A stretch of 64,000 bases of DNA from Hericium rajendrae (Eukaryota > Basidiomycota > Agaricomycetes > Russulales > Hericiaceae). Shown piece by piece: positions 1-13,152 of the stretch (position 1 is its first letter; each line of letters opens with the position of its first letter). The DNA is taken from positions 1,550,001 through 1,614,000 of the forward strand of contig CM065882.1 of assembly GCA_033439255.1 (NCBI GenBank), read 5' to 3'. Under the pieces are notes generated by a model, which did no database searches, was not told where the DNA came from, and saw only the letters and a program-made list of their open reading frames with translations. A program made the position numbers and the translations under genes.

Positions 1-197
1 CGCATGTCGTTCTCTGTGATAACCTTCCACTGCTTACAGACCTGGGCAAGGGTGAGCGGGGTAATCGCGGTGCTGTGCGCACAATATAAGAAGATGTCGA
101 TGAGGACCTCGACCGGAAGCATGTTCATCGGGGTGACGGTGGATGGCTCGAATTCAGCTGTATGAAGATGGCGAATTTGAGAGCTAAGGGTGTCCAT
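1..197 (-). CDS. F-box protein, N-terminal part, cut by window edge
   Basis: The minus strand reads from an ATG at 197 to the window edge without a stop. Residues about 25-65 form an F-box: LPVEVLIDIFLY, then PLTLAQVCKQWKVI, matching the LPxEILxxIF...LxxVCxxWR pattern common in agaricomycete proteins. F-box proteins usually bind Skp1 and bring substrates to an SCF ubiquitin ligase. The substrate-binding C-terminus lies outside the window, so no specific role can be given. The start was chosen because it is the first ATG in frame, with about 20 residues before the F-box. A later ATG pair just before LPVEV is a possible alternative. Confidence 0.7.
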   Translation of the reverse strand, partial: MDTLSSQIRHLHTAEFEPSTVTPMNMLPVEVLIDIFLYCAHSTAITPLTLAQVCKQWKVITENDM

Positions 198-890
198 GGT
201 GAGAGAGAAAGATAAAGAACCACGTTTGTGCAGAAGGCAACCAGGGTCGGTCGCTTGCTGAGATGCTCCGTGGTCCACTGCACGTGCAAATTTAGGAAAG
301 GCGTGGTCGCTGTCGTGAATTGGTGACTAGCCGTGCTCAACAATGAGGAAAAGGGTTTTCTGGACGGGAAGTAAGCTTAACCGCATAGATATAGAAGATT
401 ATAACACACGCACCTTTGGTTCTCCACGCTATAGCTGTCGATTGCCGCCTGCTCCTCTCACTATATGGGGTTGCCGGTACTCGAGTATTTCAACCCTGTT
501 CAAGCCATCCGCGTACTCGCCCAGCGGCTAAGTTGAACAATTTTACTGTAAGTTAGTGATCAGTACTTCAGTCACTGACATATGTCGTATTGACTTACGG
601 TTGTGTGTTGAATTTGGTCGATTGAGCAAGTGATGAAGCTCAAAGACGGAGCAGCACTCAACCAGTCGTCAGGATTAAACGCTACTTACTAGTCTCATGT
701 GTGTCATCCGTGATGGCAGAACACAAACATCCATAAACGGTAGTCGTTTTCTGGAGGGCAGAATTTTAATTACCATATTTGGAAGTAAAGGTTCTGCACC
801 GGTCCCGGACGTCAGACCGGGCCGGAACTCTGAAGCGCTGCACAACGGTGAAGTCATACACCTTGTCTTGCATCCTGCAACGGCATAACA
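198..890. other. Intergenic, no gene recognised
   Basis: This stretch lies between the divergent F-box and Ulp1-like genes and probably holds both promoters. Short open frames exist on both strands but none shows a recognisable motif. No repeat was recognised. Confidence 0.5.
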
Positions 891-3014
891 ATGGGTAAGC
901 TTAAAGATTTCTTTTTCGTTGCTGGTGACTTGCTGTTAACTATAAACAGGTCGTAAGGCGACAACGCACGACAAGCAGGGCAAAAAACGTACCCAGGAGG
1001 ACAGGGCAAAACTCGATAAGAAGAGCGAGTTAGAGAAGAGGTACGTGGTTATCTTGTGCTTTATGTTTCACTAACGAAGTCTTTCTTTAGGCGTTATTAC
1101 CGCAAGAAGCAGTTAACTGAACGATCCACGAAGTTTGTGATCGTTCAGTTGACTGCAGGCGATTTGCGCCAGAGAGCTGAACAGGATGCTCAGCGTGTTG
1201 CGTCTGCAGCATCTCGCAAGGCGGCGCGATACATTCCCTCATGTTTGGTCCTGCCACTTGTGCAACACGTCCCGCCGCCACTCGCGCAGCACGTCCTACA
1301 CCCCGTCCCCCTTCCCCCTGCGCAGCACATCTCGACACCACTCGCGTCCCTCGTCCCGCAGCACGTCGAGCAGCATGTCCCATCACCACTTGCGGAAGAT
1401 CTGCCACCGCACATCTCACTGCCCACACAAATCGTCACGCATCGTCTCCTCAAGTTTGCTGCTCTCTCGGTTCCCTCCGCTTTTGCATTACCATTCACGC
1501 TTTGGCTCGGTCAAGTCGAAAGCTGGCTGACGCAATCTCAACTTCTCTGGGTCTGGGACGCAGTGGACATGGACGGCGCTGTTCTTACTCTGCAGCGTCA
1601 ATTACTGCCCACGATAAAAGATCAGCTGGTCAGGAGTAAGGCTGATGTGGGATACAACAGTGTCGTCAAGCGGCGTAGGGAGTTTGAGCAAGCACTTGCT
1701 GGTGGTCGATATCTGCTTGAACGAGCGACAATGATATGGAATAGAAATCCGTGGTCTCCGGAGCTGCAGGGTGAACCGGGATACGTGCTTTCTCGTGTTC
1801 AGGCTCTTGTTTTCGGAATTCTGGCCACTGTGCAAGGCATTCGTTCAGAAATCCTATCATGGAGGGATAAGGGCTATGTATCCGTCAAGTCGACTCTAAA
1901 AGAGGTGATTGAGCTTCTTCCTTTGACAACTGTCATTTCTGATATGTGTTCCAGCTCCTCAAGAAGAAGGTCAAACGAAATATCAAGATTGGATCGTGCG
2001 AGCAGTCTGACTTGGATCGTCTGCGCCCAGGTCAGATGTTGAGCGGTACGTTGATAACGTACTTCACAATCAAGTGGAGCACCCAGTTCTCCAATTCCCT
2101 CATTCTGCGCACAAGTTTCATGAATACTCGTCTACCCTCCGCGCCGCCACCCTCAAGTTTCAAAGACGTTTTCTCGTATCCTGGTCTGCAAGTACGTTTA
2201 TTCCCTCTGGCATCTCTGACGTCTGGACTCAGATGTCCTTGACAGAACATGTTCGAGTGTGGCCATGGTCTCCTTGGAAGCAAATACTTATTCCAGTCCA
2301 TCTTCCATCCGAAATCCACTGGGTGTTAGCTGTTGTCGACTTTGTCGACCAGCGTATTGCAGTTTACGACAGTCTGAAAAAGACTTTCGAGCGCAATGTC
2401 AGCAAGGACCCGGACCAGTCTAAACACTGGAATATCATACAGGTGCGTGATAATGAGGTTGCTTGCAATTCAAGTTGATAATGTTTATGTGCTCCCTTCA
2501 GCGCCTGAAATGGTTCGTTGAACGCTGCTTTAGAGAGCTGAAGGAGCGGTTCAACCTTCCTTTACTTCTGGACTGGAGCGTCTGGGAGCTCCAGCCTCAT
2601 GTGCTAGTCAGTGCTCGGCAGTTGAAGTTCCACTGATGGTTAACGTGTTTTGTTTAGTGCCCCTTTCAATCCAACTCAACAGATTGCGGGGTATTTGTTC
2701 TTGTCTTCATATATCACTTCCTTCACGGTGGGCTGAATTCAAAGCTCGTCCCGCCTGAGTTCCTGTTGACCTTTGGAGATCCTCGCGATCTTAACGGCAT
2801 GCGCCTTCTGTTCATGGAAGCATTGATCCAAGATCACGAGACCCTTCAACACCGAAGCTGGGCTGAAAAGCCTACGGACTTCCCGATTGAAGAGACACAG
2901 GGCCCTTCCGACTTCCCAGATAATAACACGGACAGCGACGATGAGTCGCAGTCTCAAAGTGTGATCAGAATCACGGATAGCGAGGATGACTTGCCCTCGC
3001 GCTTGTCTGTTTGA
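891..3014 (+). CDS. Ulp1-like cysteine peptidase (C48 family), multi-exon
   Basis: Exons I can place: 891-894, 950-1040, 1091-1904, 1955 to about 2442 (probably containing a further intron near 2031-2086), 2502-2600 and 2658-3014; all listed junctions are GT-AG. The N-terminus is basic (MGRKATTHDKQGKKR, then RRYYRKKQL). The C-terminal half carries the Ulp1 catalytic set: LIPVHLPSEIHWVLAVVDF gives the His, IAVYDSL the Asp, and QSNSTDCGVF the oxyanion Gln and catalytic Cys. C48 enzymes cleave SUMO or related modifiers from proteins. Agaricomycetes carry many such genes, often among transposons, so a transposon-linked role is as likely as cellular deSUMOylation (inference). The tail after the Cys box is acidic. 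Exon structure around 2031-2240 is unresolved and a frame disruption there cannot be excluded. Confidence 0.75.
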
Positions 3015-3277
3015 CGCAGCATAGTCGCTGGGCCCGCCGACGACTACTCCTCCTCGCACTCGGACAGCAGCATAGATGTATAAACAGCTACGTCGGTGTC
3101 ATGACATGAATATGTATCCTGGTCATCTTATATCTGAGTTGGGTAGCAGGCAGCTGCTTGGCCATACCATGAGCCCATCATCCCGAGCAAGGGATAACCC
3201 GTACAAAGATTGGCTTGGTTCGAAGATTCTGGAGACTTTCGATTGAGCTATTTTGTGAATCACGTGTGACTGAAGAC

Positions 3278-3295
3278 CTTGTGCGGTCGCACAAG
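3278..3295. repeat. Palindrome CTTGTGCG..CGCACAAG, copy 1
   Basis: Near-perfect 18-bp palindrome at the exact point where the coiled-coil gene on the minus strand loses coding similarity. The same core recurs at 5046-5071, 5107-5130 and 7213-7238. Here the centre is GGTC rather than GGCC. Confidence 0.7.
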
Positions 3296-4440
3296 CCTTG
3301 CGTATGTAATCTTGCGATGCGACGTACCATCCCCGCTTGCCGTGAATCCTACGTGAGGTGAGTGATAGTTTTTCAATGAGATATTTGAACCATACCTTGA
3401 GATTTCGAGATCTCATATCCAAGTTGCATCTTTGCAGCAATTCCACCCTCGATAGATGCTCTCTGAGCAGTACGACGACTCATCGTTCGATTGACAGATA
3501 CTCCGAAGATTCCCGCGAGTGCTTTGATGGTTGGTCCCACAGCTGCTTGCGAACATCCGGCTCGCTGTAACAAGCGCGCAGCATTTCTTGCCTCAGGAGA
3601 ATATGTACGTCCACGGGTGAGTCTCCATGTTGCCATCTGTCTTCGATGCGCAAGAGCAGCGCGTGCACGCTCATTAGCCTTGTCGCGAGCATGCTTTGCA
3701 CGAAGACAACACATCTGACTTGCTCTCAGCTTCTTTCGACAGCCCTCCAGAGTCTTCTCCGAGATAGCGGCCTGCCTTCGAGTAGTATTCAGAGCCTTGG
3801 TGAGCACTTCAGTCCTCTCGGATAGCACAAGCATCGATGCTGATGTCGTCTTAGTCAGTTCTGTTGCCGCAAGAAGCTGAGCCTCAGCAAGAGCAGCCCT
3901 TTCGAAGGCCAGGAAAGCATCAGCCCGAGTGCGAGTGACATTAGCGTGAGCAGAATCAATGTCAGCACGCATGACAAGTATTGTGTTCTGGGCGCGACGG
4001 AAATCATCCCGAAGAGTAGCCTTGTGAGAAAGTAGCAGGGCTTCTCGTTTTCTTGCTCGAAGGAGACACTTGCGCTGAGTCTCGATGCGCTTCTGAGCTT
4101 GCTTGATGCGATGCATTGTTGCATCTCCTAGACCCAGTGAGTCCTTCAGTTTCCCTTCACTGACATCGAGAGCTGCCTGCAGATCTCCGATAACCACGGT
4201 CGCTTCGCGAGAACACGAGGTGGCCTTCTCGAGAGAAGTCCGGAGCATCAGGAGTTCAGCCTCAAGACTCTCGATATGCTGTTCTGCAGCAATTAAGGCA
4301 TCAGTGCGACGAGTATTTCGAGAGCGAGATTTGGGAACCGAGACTCCGGCTGGAGGTGAGTTCTCTTTGTTCTCTGCTTTGAGCGCGTTGAGCCTCCGAG
4401 TTTGGCTGACCTGGAGCGAGGAGCGGCTAGAAGGAGGCAT
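3296..4440 (-). pseudogene. Coiled-coil protein gene, 3'-truncated
   Basis: ATG at 4440; exon 1 is 4440-3396, intron 3395-3349 (GT-AG, 47 nt), and exon 2 starts at 3348. The protein begins MPPSSRSSLQVSQTRRLNAL, then runs for about 280 residues as alanine-, arginine-, leucine- and glutamate-rich heptads, a long coiled coil. After the splice it reads ASGDGTSHRKI, which resembles a conserved SxDGTxHxNI block I recall in many basidiomycete coiled-coil proteins of unknown function. Coding is lost at about 3296, where a CTTGTGCG palindrome begins, so the usual C-terminal part is absent. It is convergent with the Ulp1-like gene. I assign no function. Confidence 0.6.
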
Positions 4441-4979
4441 AATGGTGAGTTCCTAGTCGTCTCGAGCAGCACACAAGTGCTAACGTCGTAGGAGGATCTT
4501 GATGATGATGTGCACACGACACGTCTGACGCGTCCGACACGATTTATCTCGCGGGTTTGCCGCTTTCACCTCATCCCTTGCCTTGTTCATCTTTCTCCTC
4601 ACCAAGCACACTGTCCTTCAACAAACTCCACTAATGAACTCTATAGATTCGATCCCGGGCTACAGATTGATGGGTCCATTTGAAGCAATCTTTTTTTCTC
4701 GTAGAGATGTCCTTATTTCTCTCGAAATTTCCGCATTTCTTTGTCATTTTCCAACATCTGTTGATTTTGACCCACCAAAATGTAGCTACATATGTCTAGA
4801 ATACAATTGCCTACTTCGATTTTCGAAATACTAGCTATTGAGTGAGGAGATAGAAATTTCGCGAGGGGACTCCAGCGCGGACACAATGAGCAAGCCGCGT
4901 CAACGGAGAGAACCGGAATCGCCTTCGGAAGGGAAATTCTCACGTTTGACGTGCTATCCGCTATGCCCATCCCCACACA
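4441..4979. other. No gene recognised
   Basis: Upstream region of the coiled-coil gene (its promoter should be here) followed by unremarkable sequence. I see no conserved coding motif. Confidence 0.5.
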
Positions 4980-5135
4980 AGGTCTTGTGTACATGTATTT
5001 GTGTTATCACTTGTGTACATGTATTTGTGTATCACGTGCAGTTGAAGACCTTGTGCGGCCGCACAAGGTCTTGTGTACATGTATTTGTGTATCACGTGCA
5101 GCTGAAGACCTTGTGTGACCACACAAGATCCTTCA
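4980..5135. repeat. Tandem repeat, about 58-60 bp, with palindromic core
   Basis: Units of the type CTTGTGTACATGTATTTGTG, then TATCACGTGCAG, then TGAAGACCTTGTGCGGCCGC recur, the first copy being partial. A perfect 26-bp palindrome centred on GCGGCCGC lies at 5046-5071. The copy at 5107-5130 has decayed (GTGACCAC centre). Confidence 0.75.
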
Positions 5136-5318
5136 GTATGATCTACCTCCTCTGCTGGCCGCAACAATATCTGGATGATGGATGCATTCGTTGTGCCTCG
5201 CGACTCGTACGCCCCATTCGGGCGCAAGGTTGAAGAAACATTTCTGTGCGTATCGATTAGTCACATCTCGCATCCTTTGACAGTGACATCCTGTACCATT
5301 ATATAGGCTCATCAATCC

Positions 5319-6063
<745 letters not shown>

Positions 6064-6184
6064 ATCACGTATGTCTCACCGTATTCTGTTTATCTTTGCG
6101 CTTCTGATCGAGATAGAGTGTGATCACGCACATTCTTGACGTGGAGTAGTGCACCCCCAATGACAATTGCTTATTTTTAATAGT

Positions 6185-7008
6185 ATCTGTCGGACAGTCT
6201 CGATTTCAACATGGCATGTCTCTCCCTGGGCAACCTCACCAACATCAGGAACCTTCAAAACTTTCTGTTTGACCTGCGAGACATCTGACAGTGTCTGCAT
6301 GACCTGCAGCAGTTGCATCAGACACATCAGATACTCTCAGACAACATCAGCTACTCTCAGCTAGCTGCAGAATATTTGACCTCAAGATTCAAAAAAGTAT
6401 CAATGCAGAATTTCAACTGATCAGAACTGATCAGATTTATATAAATTTTAGATATTGAAAACTTTGTTGCATTTAATGATTAGAGTTGGATGACTACTAT
6501 ATCTGTCAATAGTTATTGGTTTCAAAATATAAAAGCTCTGATCAGAAATTGATCTCTAATTAGAGCCTGCAGCTGGATCAGGTCTTGCAGTTGATCAGAC
6601 TCTGCAGGGTCCATCAGAAAGTTTTAAAGGTTCCTGATGAAGAACACGAAGGTCGTCATCAACGAGCTTGGTCAGCGAGTCATCGTCGTTCAACTAATTC
6701 GAGGCATGCACCTACAACAGATCGACAGTATCGTCTTACCTCGCATCGACTTCACCCACTATTTCCCTGACAAGGGTTGGACTATCAAGCGCCGTCAATT
6801 TCCTCTTCGACTAGCCTATGCGACGATGATAAATAGCGCGCAGGGGATGACTTTACAAAAGCTGGCTGTCGATGTCACGCACCCAGTCTTCAGCCATGGA
6901 CAGCTCTATACGGCATTCTCTAGGGTTCCCTTCGGTCGAGATTGTATTGTACGAGTTGCGCCAGGGCAGACGACGATGGACAATGTGGTATATACAGAAC
7001 TGTTATAA
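6185..7008 (+). pseudogene. Helitron/PIF1 helicase C-terminal fragment
   Basis: The tail of a Helitron-type PIF1 helicase, split by a MITE at 6243-6639. Before it the frame reads ACLSLGNLT; after removal of the MITE and one AA target copy it continues KNTKVVINELGQRVIVV. Downstream are LRLAYATMINSAQGMTLQK and VFSHGQLYTAFSRV, the C-terminal helicase motifs (V/VI region) of the PIF1/RecD-like superfamily 1 domain. The stop is at 7006-7008. Walker A and the Rep domain are missing, so it is a relic. Confidence 0.85.
6243..6639. mobile_element. CATCAGG-type MITE, 397 bp, TSD AA
   Basis: Inverted ends CATCAGGAACCTTCAAAAC and GTTTTAAAGGTTCCTGATG are flanked by AA on both sides (6241-6242 and 6640-6641). 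Excision with one AA rejoins the helicase frame exactly. The interior is AT-rich with TCAGA/TCTGA-type subterminal repeats and no coding capacity. Confidence 0.9.
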
Positions 7009-7423
7009 ATGCAAACGACTCTACTGTACTTTGTAAATCTAAAACTCTCCATGCCCCGTGACCTACTGTCACAAAAAGAAACCGGGCGAGGCGAAGCCGA
7101 GCCCCGTTTCTTGTCAATCTTTAACAAGACCAGCGGAGCGCCAGCTGCGTCATGTCTTGTGTTTTGCAATTGGCAGGCGTTGAGAGGTACGGTTGATCAC
7201 ATGACTTGCAAGAGACCTTGTGCGGCCGAACAAGGTCTGAACGTGTCACGTGACCTAAAACGCGGAGACAAGGATCATATCACACTCTCCATCTATGCTG
7301 TCTCTCCTCTGCCGTTCCAGTTTCTTTACGTCTACCGTGTCTTGAAGGTAATCTTATTATGCTATGAATACCATCTATCATCTGATAAGCACTAATTAGC
7401 CCAAAAGAATCTTTTGCTGAGCC
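7009..7423. other. Non-coding; two hairpins; probable JmjC promoter
   Basis: Holds an imperfect hairpin at 7078-7110 (GAAACCGGGC ... GCCCCGTTTC, loop GAA) and a fourth copy of the GCGGCC palindrome at 7213-7238 with one mismatch (GCGGCCGAAC). The rest lies directly upstream of the JmjC gene start. Confidence 0.6.
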
Positions 7424-10400
7424 ATGGCAACGTCTTCGAAGGCAAAATCTGCAAAATCTACAACGACTACAAAGTGTGTTCCTTATTGTTCTGAGAAAGA
7501 TTGTCTGTCTTCTCTGATGTACTGGCTCATTCAACTAGTACCATATCCGAAAAACAACTGAAGAAAACTCATCCTCACCTTGTGGAAAAAATCAAAGAGC
7601 ACAAGGCTCAAAAATCTGATTTTCGGCTATGTGCAGCAGCTCTGCGTGTCCTCCCTTGGTTCAATCCAACTATCTTCACTGCCCCCAGCATCAGATCAAT
7701 TTTTTCTCATGCCTTTGATAATCGTGTGTCCAATGAAAGTGACATGGCAATAATTGATCCTTCCCAATCAAAGACCCGAGCTGTGTTTGAGGTGCTATTC
7801 TGTTACTCATTTGTCCATCATCACAATCTTGCTCATATGATTCTTCTCAGCACTTCTTCAGCTCCTTGGATGAGTGGGGCACCAAAGGCTTTTATGAGCT
7901 AGACCCTCGAAGTCTGGTGCTGCCACTCTGGTATGCATACGTGGAATCTGGTGAAGAGCAGCTAAATGTGCACAGCCTGTGGAGCCGCATGAACAATGAA
8001 TTGATGGCAGCAGCTAGCAAGGTAGTCCTTCAGTACCACGTTGTAGACGTGATTGCACGGCTTTGTGATGTGCAAGCAGAGGACACTGCCTTGTGTCTGC
8101 CTAGATTGGCAGTATACAAGCAGATTGTGTCTGATGATACTAATTTGGCTGCGGTGAGTAGTCTGCTTTTGCTTTTATAAATATTTATATTGTCTTATAC
8201 TTTTACCATTCACTTCAGATCGTGCGCTTGATAGAAAACTGGCCACAGTGCCTAGATAAGTCATGGGCTGCATGGACTAAAGCCAAATTACCGAGGACTA
8301 CACAAGCCCATGCTAGTACTTCTGAAACAACTGGAATGGAACTGGAGATCAGACATCCAGGAGCAAACCATGATGCTAAGGACTTGATTTCATCGGAGGA
8401 AATTGAAGCCCAGCTGCGAACGGAATGGAAAAATAGTGACTGGTCTGTTAAATCTTCTGCTAAAGTTATTTGTGCTCTCTGGTGCCGTACGTCAATGCGG
8501 AAGCTACTATGGATCAGCAAGCAATGGTCCAAAACTTTGAGCACGCTGCCATGGGTTTGCAGTCCATAGTTGAAGTAAGTTTTATATTGTTTGTGCATCG
8601 TAATTTTATTCTAAGCATGTGAATCTATCTCTAGGGAAATATCTTTTTCTCTAACATCAAATACTGGCAAACCATCAAAAAGTATGCTATAGCTTTATTT
8701 ATCAGTTGTTCTAATGTATAACTTTAAAACAGAAATGCAGAGATGGAAAATTTGCCAGAATCTAAAATGACACAGCGAAAGTGGCTCAATGCCATCATCA
8801 CTGCCCTTGGGCTGTCTCCTGTGGCGTTGCTTGTTCCTCGTACACTGTCCAATCATGTATTGAAAAGAGAAACCTATTCGCAAGTATGTGGCTATATTTT
8901 TCTGATTTGTATAGATTTAGACTGCTTATATGCTCTATTTAAAAGTTGTTATATGCTTTAGGAAATAAAGGAAAACCTGATATACTCTTACAATTTGAAA
9001 AGCAGATCTGGTTCAGCATCTTTGCAATTTCTCAAGGTGCATCTGCTGAGGAACAGATTGTGGAGCTTCTGAACTATTGGCAGAAAGAGCTCAGCAACCA
9101 TGAAGATGTGAAGAATCCTCTGACTTCACAGTGGTTCTCACATCCAGGCAAAGCTTGTGAGTTTCTATATGCTAAGCGAAAAAAATGGTTGCTTATCATG
9201 CTTATCATGCTTATCATGCTTATCATCATCTTAGCACTTGAGACAGATGTTGATTGGTCACCTCCTGATCATTTAATAGAACATTTTACGAATTTACCAC
9301 ACGAAGATCAAGTGACCTTCCTCTGTGCTGCAAAAGGGATAGAATCGAAGGATGTAGAACCTCTTTTGCTGCACTTCGTCAATGAGTCTCGTAAGTTTTT
9401 TCTATTACTTATTATAATTAGAAAATTGTCAACTAAAATAAATGCAGGGATCAAAAAAGAAAATGACGATGACATTCCGGTTGAAGCACCAGAAAATGAA
9501 ATGCAAGATGAGCCTGAACCTGAGGTGCAAGGTGAGCTAAAAGCTGGGGCCTCAGCTTGCATATAATCTAAACTGCAAGTAGAGCCAGAAACTTCAGTGA
9601 ATGCTGAGATGCAAGCAGAACCAACACCTGCTGTCCAAGCTGACGCACAAGCAGTTGAGGTAGAAATGCAAGCTGAGCCAGCACCTTCTGCGCACATTGA
9701 GGAGGAACGTAGGATGATGGATGTGGATATAGTTTTGGATGGACAGAAGGAGCAGATGCAAGGTGAGCTAAAAGCTGAGGCCTCAGTTTGCATATAATCT
9801 GAACTTCAAGCAGAGCCAGAAGCTTCAGTGAATGCTGAGATGCAAGCAGAACCAACAGCTCCTGTGCAAGCTGATGCACAAGCAGCTGAGGGACAAGTGC
9901 AAGCTGAGCCACCACTCTTTATGATGGATGTGGATATAATTCTGGATGAGGAGACAGAGACAGTTGTGCGAAAGGACATGGTTGACGGAGAAGATGCAGA
10001 GGAGAGGGAAATGGATGTTGATAAAGCTGTAGCAGGGCTAGAGAAGGAGGCAGGGCAAAAGGATGTGGAAGAGGATATGGAGGATGAGGAAGAGAAGAGA
10101 AAGCAGGGTGGAAAGAAGGATGAGGATGAGGATGAAGTTGAGGAGAGTGAGGAGAAAGAGAGTGAGAAGAAAGGTGAGGAGGATGAGGAGGATGAGCTGG
10201 AGGAAGAGGAGGGAGAGAAGAGTCAGAAGAAAGCTGTGGACGAGGAGGAGGAGGAAATTTACTCTAAGGTGGGTGGTGATGAGGATGGAGAGGAGGAGTT
10301 GGTCGATGAGGAGGAGGACGAGGGAGGAGGAGAAGGAGGAGGACGAGGAGGAGGAGGACGAGGAGGAGAAGGAGGAGGACGAGGAGGAGGAGGACGAGGA

Positions 10401-12898
10401 GGAGGACAAGGACAAGGAGGAGGAGGACGAGGACAAGGAGGAGGAGGATGAGTATAAGGAGGTAAGACCAAACACATCTACTAGAGAAATAAAACTGATA
10501 CAGATACATATCTAGAAGAGCAGCAAGAAGAGTAGCAAGAAGAGCACCAAGATCCAAACATCAGTGGATCAAGAACTTGATCCCAATGCTAGGGTCAAAG
10601 TGACTGTAAAATCAACTGAGACCTTCAAAAAGATAGTGGCAAACTGGGAAAAAGAGAATGAAAAATTCAAGCAGAAAGTATGTGCTTTAAATTTTTATAT
10701 TTGTTTTATGCTAAATATTGGTTTATGTTTTTGTATTAGGACGATGTTCCTCCTTTGGATCAGATTCCAGCAAGGGTAATATTGAACATATGTTCTATAA
10801 CACAAGACATGCTAATATGTTACGTTTTATAGCTGCTCAAACCAAAAGCTATAACAATGCTTGCCTATGATGCAACTAAAAATGCGGCTGTGAAAGTCAG
10901 TTTTGTACCTCCAATGATGGAAGACAATGTAAGTTGCTATTATTCAGATATGTGATACACTATTTATATTTGTGCATATAGGATGAATTCCAGGTGGAAT
11001 TTGGAAAAAAGTTGCAAGTAGCGTTGGAAGACAGTATGGTTGATGATGAACTTCGCATGATGCTGCCCTCTGCCCATCGTCTACAACTCAATCTTGAACA
11101 GGCTGACCAGCGATCTGGAACATTTGTCTGTACTGAAGACAAGTTATGCAAGATGACTCAAGAACAGATCCAAGATGTGTTCAAAGACAGAAACATTCTA
11201 GTTTCTGGGGGCAAGACTGATCCAACTTGGGAGTGGAACAAAATGTCCATGAATAGAGTTGGAGATTTGCACAAAAAGGTGCAAGGCCAGGGTAAAATTC
11301 CATTGTTGATGTCATTTTCAAAAAAATAATTTGGCTCTCTGTTTTTAGACATGGCATATCGATCAGCTGCCACACCAGATGGTCATCTGAGAACAGTCAC
11401 TCGTCTCCAAATATACAAGGCTGGTCTGGAAGCTAAGGATCTGCCAAAGGATGAGAAATGGCTTGCTTATAAGGTGATAAATGGCCTCAGCAATGGGTGC
11501 CCAGAACCTCTAGTACAGCTGCCTTATTGGAGGTATTTTTCTGTTTTCTATTGGGATGTGTAGTTACTAAGAATTTATTTTGTTGTTAGTGCTTTTGCCT
11601 CACACGAACATGTTCTTCAAACACTGGAGACATTATTTAGTGTGCCTGCATCAGAGCGTCCTGCAGAAGACCTGTCATGGGCAACTGTGGCTACCAAGCA
11701 CTCCTTGTCTGACATTCACTTCGACACAGATGGACTAGGCACTGTGTCTCACCCTCTAGTTGGGAAAAAGCTTTGGCTTTTGCTCACTCCAAAGGATCCA
11801 AATGATGATAAGATTTATCGTGTTGACCTTTACATGGACGTCAATGTTCGTGAGATGGATCTGTCCCGCTATTGGGTTGAGGCTATTCTGTTGCAGCCTG
11901 GTCAGACATTGTAAGTTATAATTTTATTTGATTCAAGTTGTAAATTAACCGTAGTATTTTAGATATCAACGACCAAACACTCCTCACTGGGTTTATGGTG
12001 CCACTAATACAATTGTATTTGGACGGCACCTTTATGCAGAAAAGTGTTTGGCAAGGAGTTTCTACGGACAAGTTCACTGCTTCCTTGCAGGAACTCAACT
12101 CACTAATACCTCACACCCTGCCGTCATCCCTCTCTTATCTAATATTGTCCTTTGGTGGGCAACACTTCTCCAGCATGCAGAAGATGACTTGCCAGAAGAT
12201 TGTGAGTCTTACATAACTTATTGAAGAGAATCAGATTTTTATAATGTGATTGTACAGTAACCTTACCTTGTTTGAATACAAGGGAAGGGATGGAGAATTT
12301 TCTTGCAGTCTCCAATGCTGTGGTGTTTGCCTGGACATTTGCATATGTTGATGGCATTCGTCCAAAAAAGAATGTTCGGATGGAGCACATCAGGATTGCA
12401 GCCAGCATTGCTCTGACCAGTATCCTGGATCATTATCTATCTTCTGGTTATCCGTCTGTAGGCAGCTCTGACTGGGAATCAAGACCAGTTGATTTCTTCA
12501 AGGAGCAACACCTTCTGTTTGCCAAGGCCTTTATCACTTACAGCAGAAGTCTTCTGGAGAGTCCTGACAATGTGGATCCTCCGATTGGACCTAAAGAGCT
12601 TTGTAGACTTCTCAAGACGGATCTTGGGCAGTTCTGGGGGATGAATGATGCAGTCCTGGATGAACTGGATGAATGGTGGGTTGATGCTAACCAGGAGCCA
12701 TGCCAAGCTATGGTCAATTTGCAGTTGAAGGATGAAGGAAATTGGATATTTCCAGAGGAGTGGGAAGAGGTGAAGGTCGTTAATGCATATGCAGCAGTAA
12801 GAGATAGCAAGAGAATGGCTGATGATGACAGTGATGATGAAGAAGGTATGGAGCAGGAAGGAGTAGAAGGTACAAGGAGGACAAGAAGTAGGAAATGA
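7424..12898 (+). pseudogene. JmjC-domain protein gene, left-arm copy, frameshifted
   Basis: Large intron-rich gene of about 1,300 codons. Start ATG at 7424 (MATSSKAKSAK); first exons 7424-7473, 7539-7791, 7851-8153 and from 8219. Order: an unrecognised N-terminal region, a glutamate/aspartate-rich low-complexity segment (about 9.5-10.5 kb), then a JmjC/cupin fold. That fold shows IHFDTDGLGTV (HxD metal ligands), GKKLW, and RPNTPHWVYGA (distal His); spliced exons near 11.3-12.2 kb join it. JmjC proteins are Fe(II)/2-oxoglutarate oxygenases, often histone demethylases or protein hydroxylases; the substrate is unknown. Compared with the right-arm copy, this one lacks one base near 8500 and differs by 29 bp in the acidic tract at about 10,324-10,440; both shift the frame. 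Splicing near 8.95-9.1 kb is uncertain. Confidence 0.75.
9484..9950 (+). repeat. Tandemly duplicated exon-intron unit inside the JmjC gene
   Basis: Two units of about 230 bp encode QAEPxxxVQADAQA and MMDVDI..LD repeats. Each unit carries its own 48-nt intron (9532-9579 and 9763-9810), both starting GTGAGCTAAAAGCTG and containing CATATAATCT. Without splicing each intron would give an in-frame TAA. The right arm has the same duplication (about 62,465-62,930). Confidence 0.8.
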
Positions 12899-13152
12899 TA
12901 AGAAGTAATATAGATCAAAGCACTATGTACTTTTTTAATTTTTCTTTTGCTCTTCACCTCACATCATATTGATACTTGCTCATTGTTTGTTAAAGTGGCA
13001 CCTTTACATGAACAATGAAGTGAAAAATAAATCTCATAACACAGCCACAACCACAGCCACATGGCAGCAGTCTACGCCACTTTGCCACGTCACTGCTGTC
13101 ATTGAGCTACAGTCGTTGAGCAACTGCCACACATATTGATATCTTCATTGTT

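Noticed and set aside
9541-9567. In-frame TAA near 9,566 (and 9,797) as nonsense mutations of the JmjC gene
   Set aside because: Both lie inside short GT-AG introns; the flanking exons join in frame.
10259-10557. Leu-, Ser- and Pro-rich frames opposite the acidic JmjC segment
   Set aside because: They are antisense shadows of GAGGAGGAC repeats; the sense strand has matching introns and conserved frame in the right arm.
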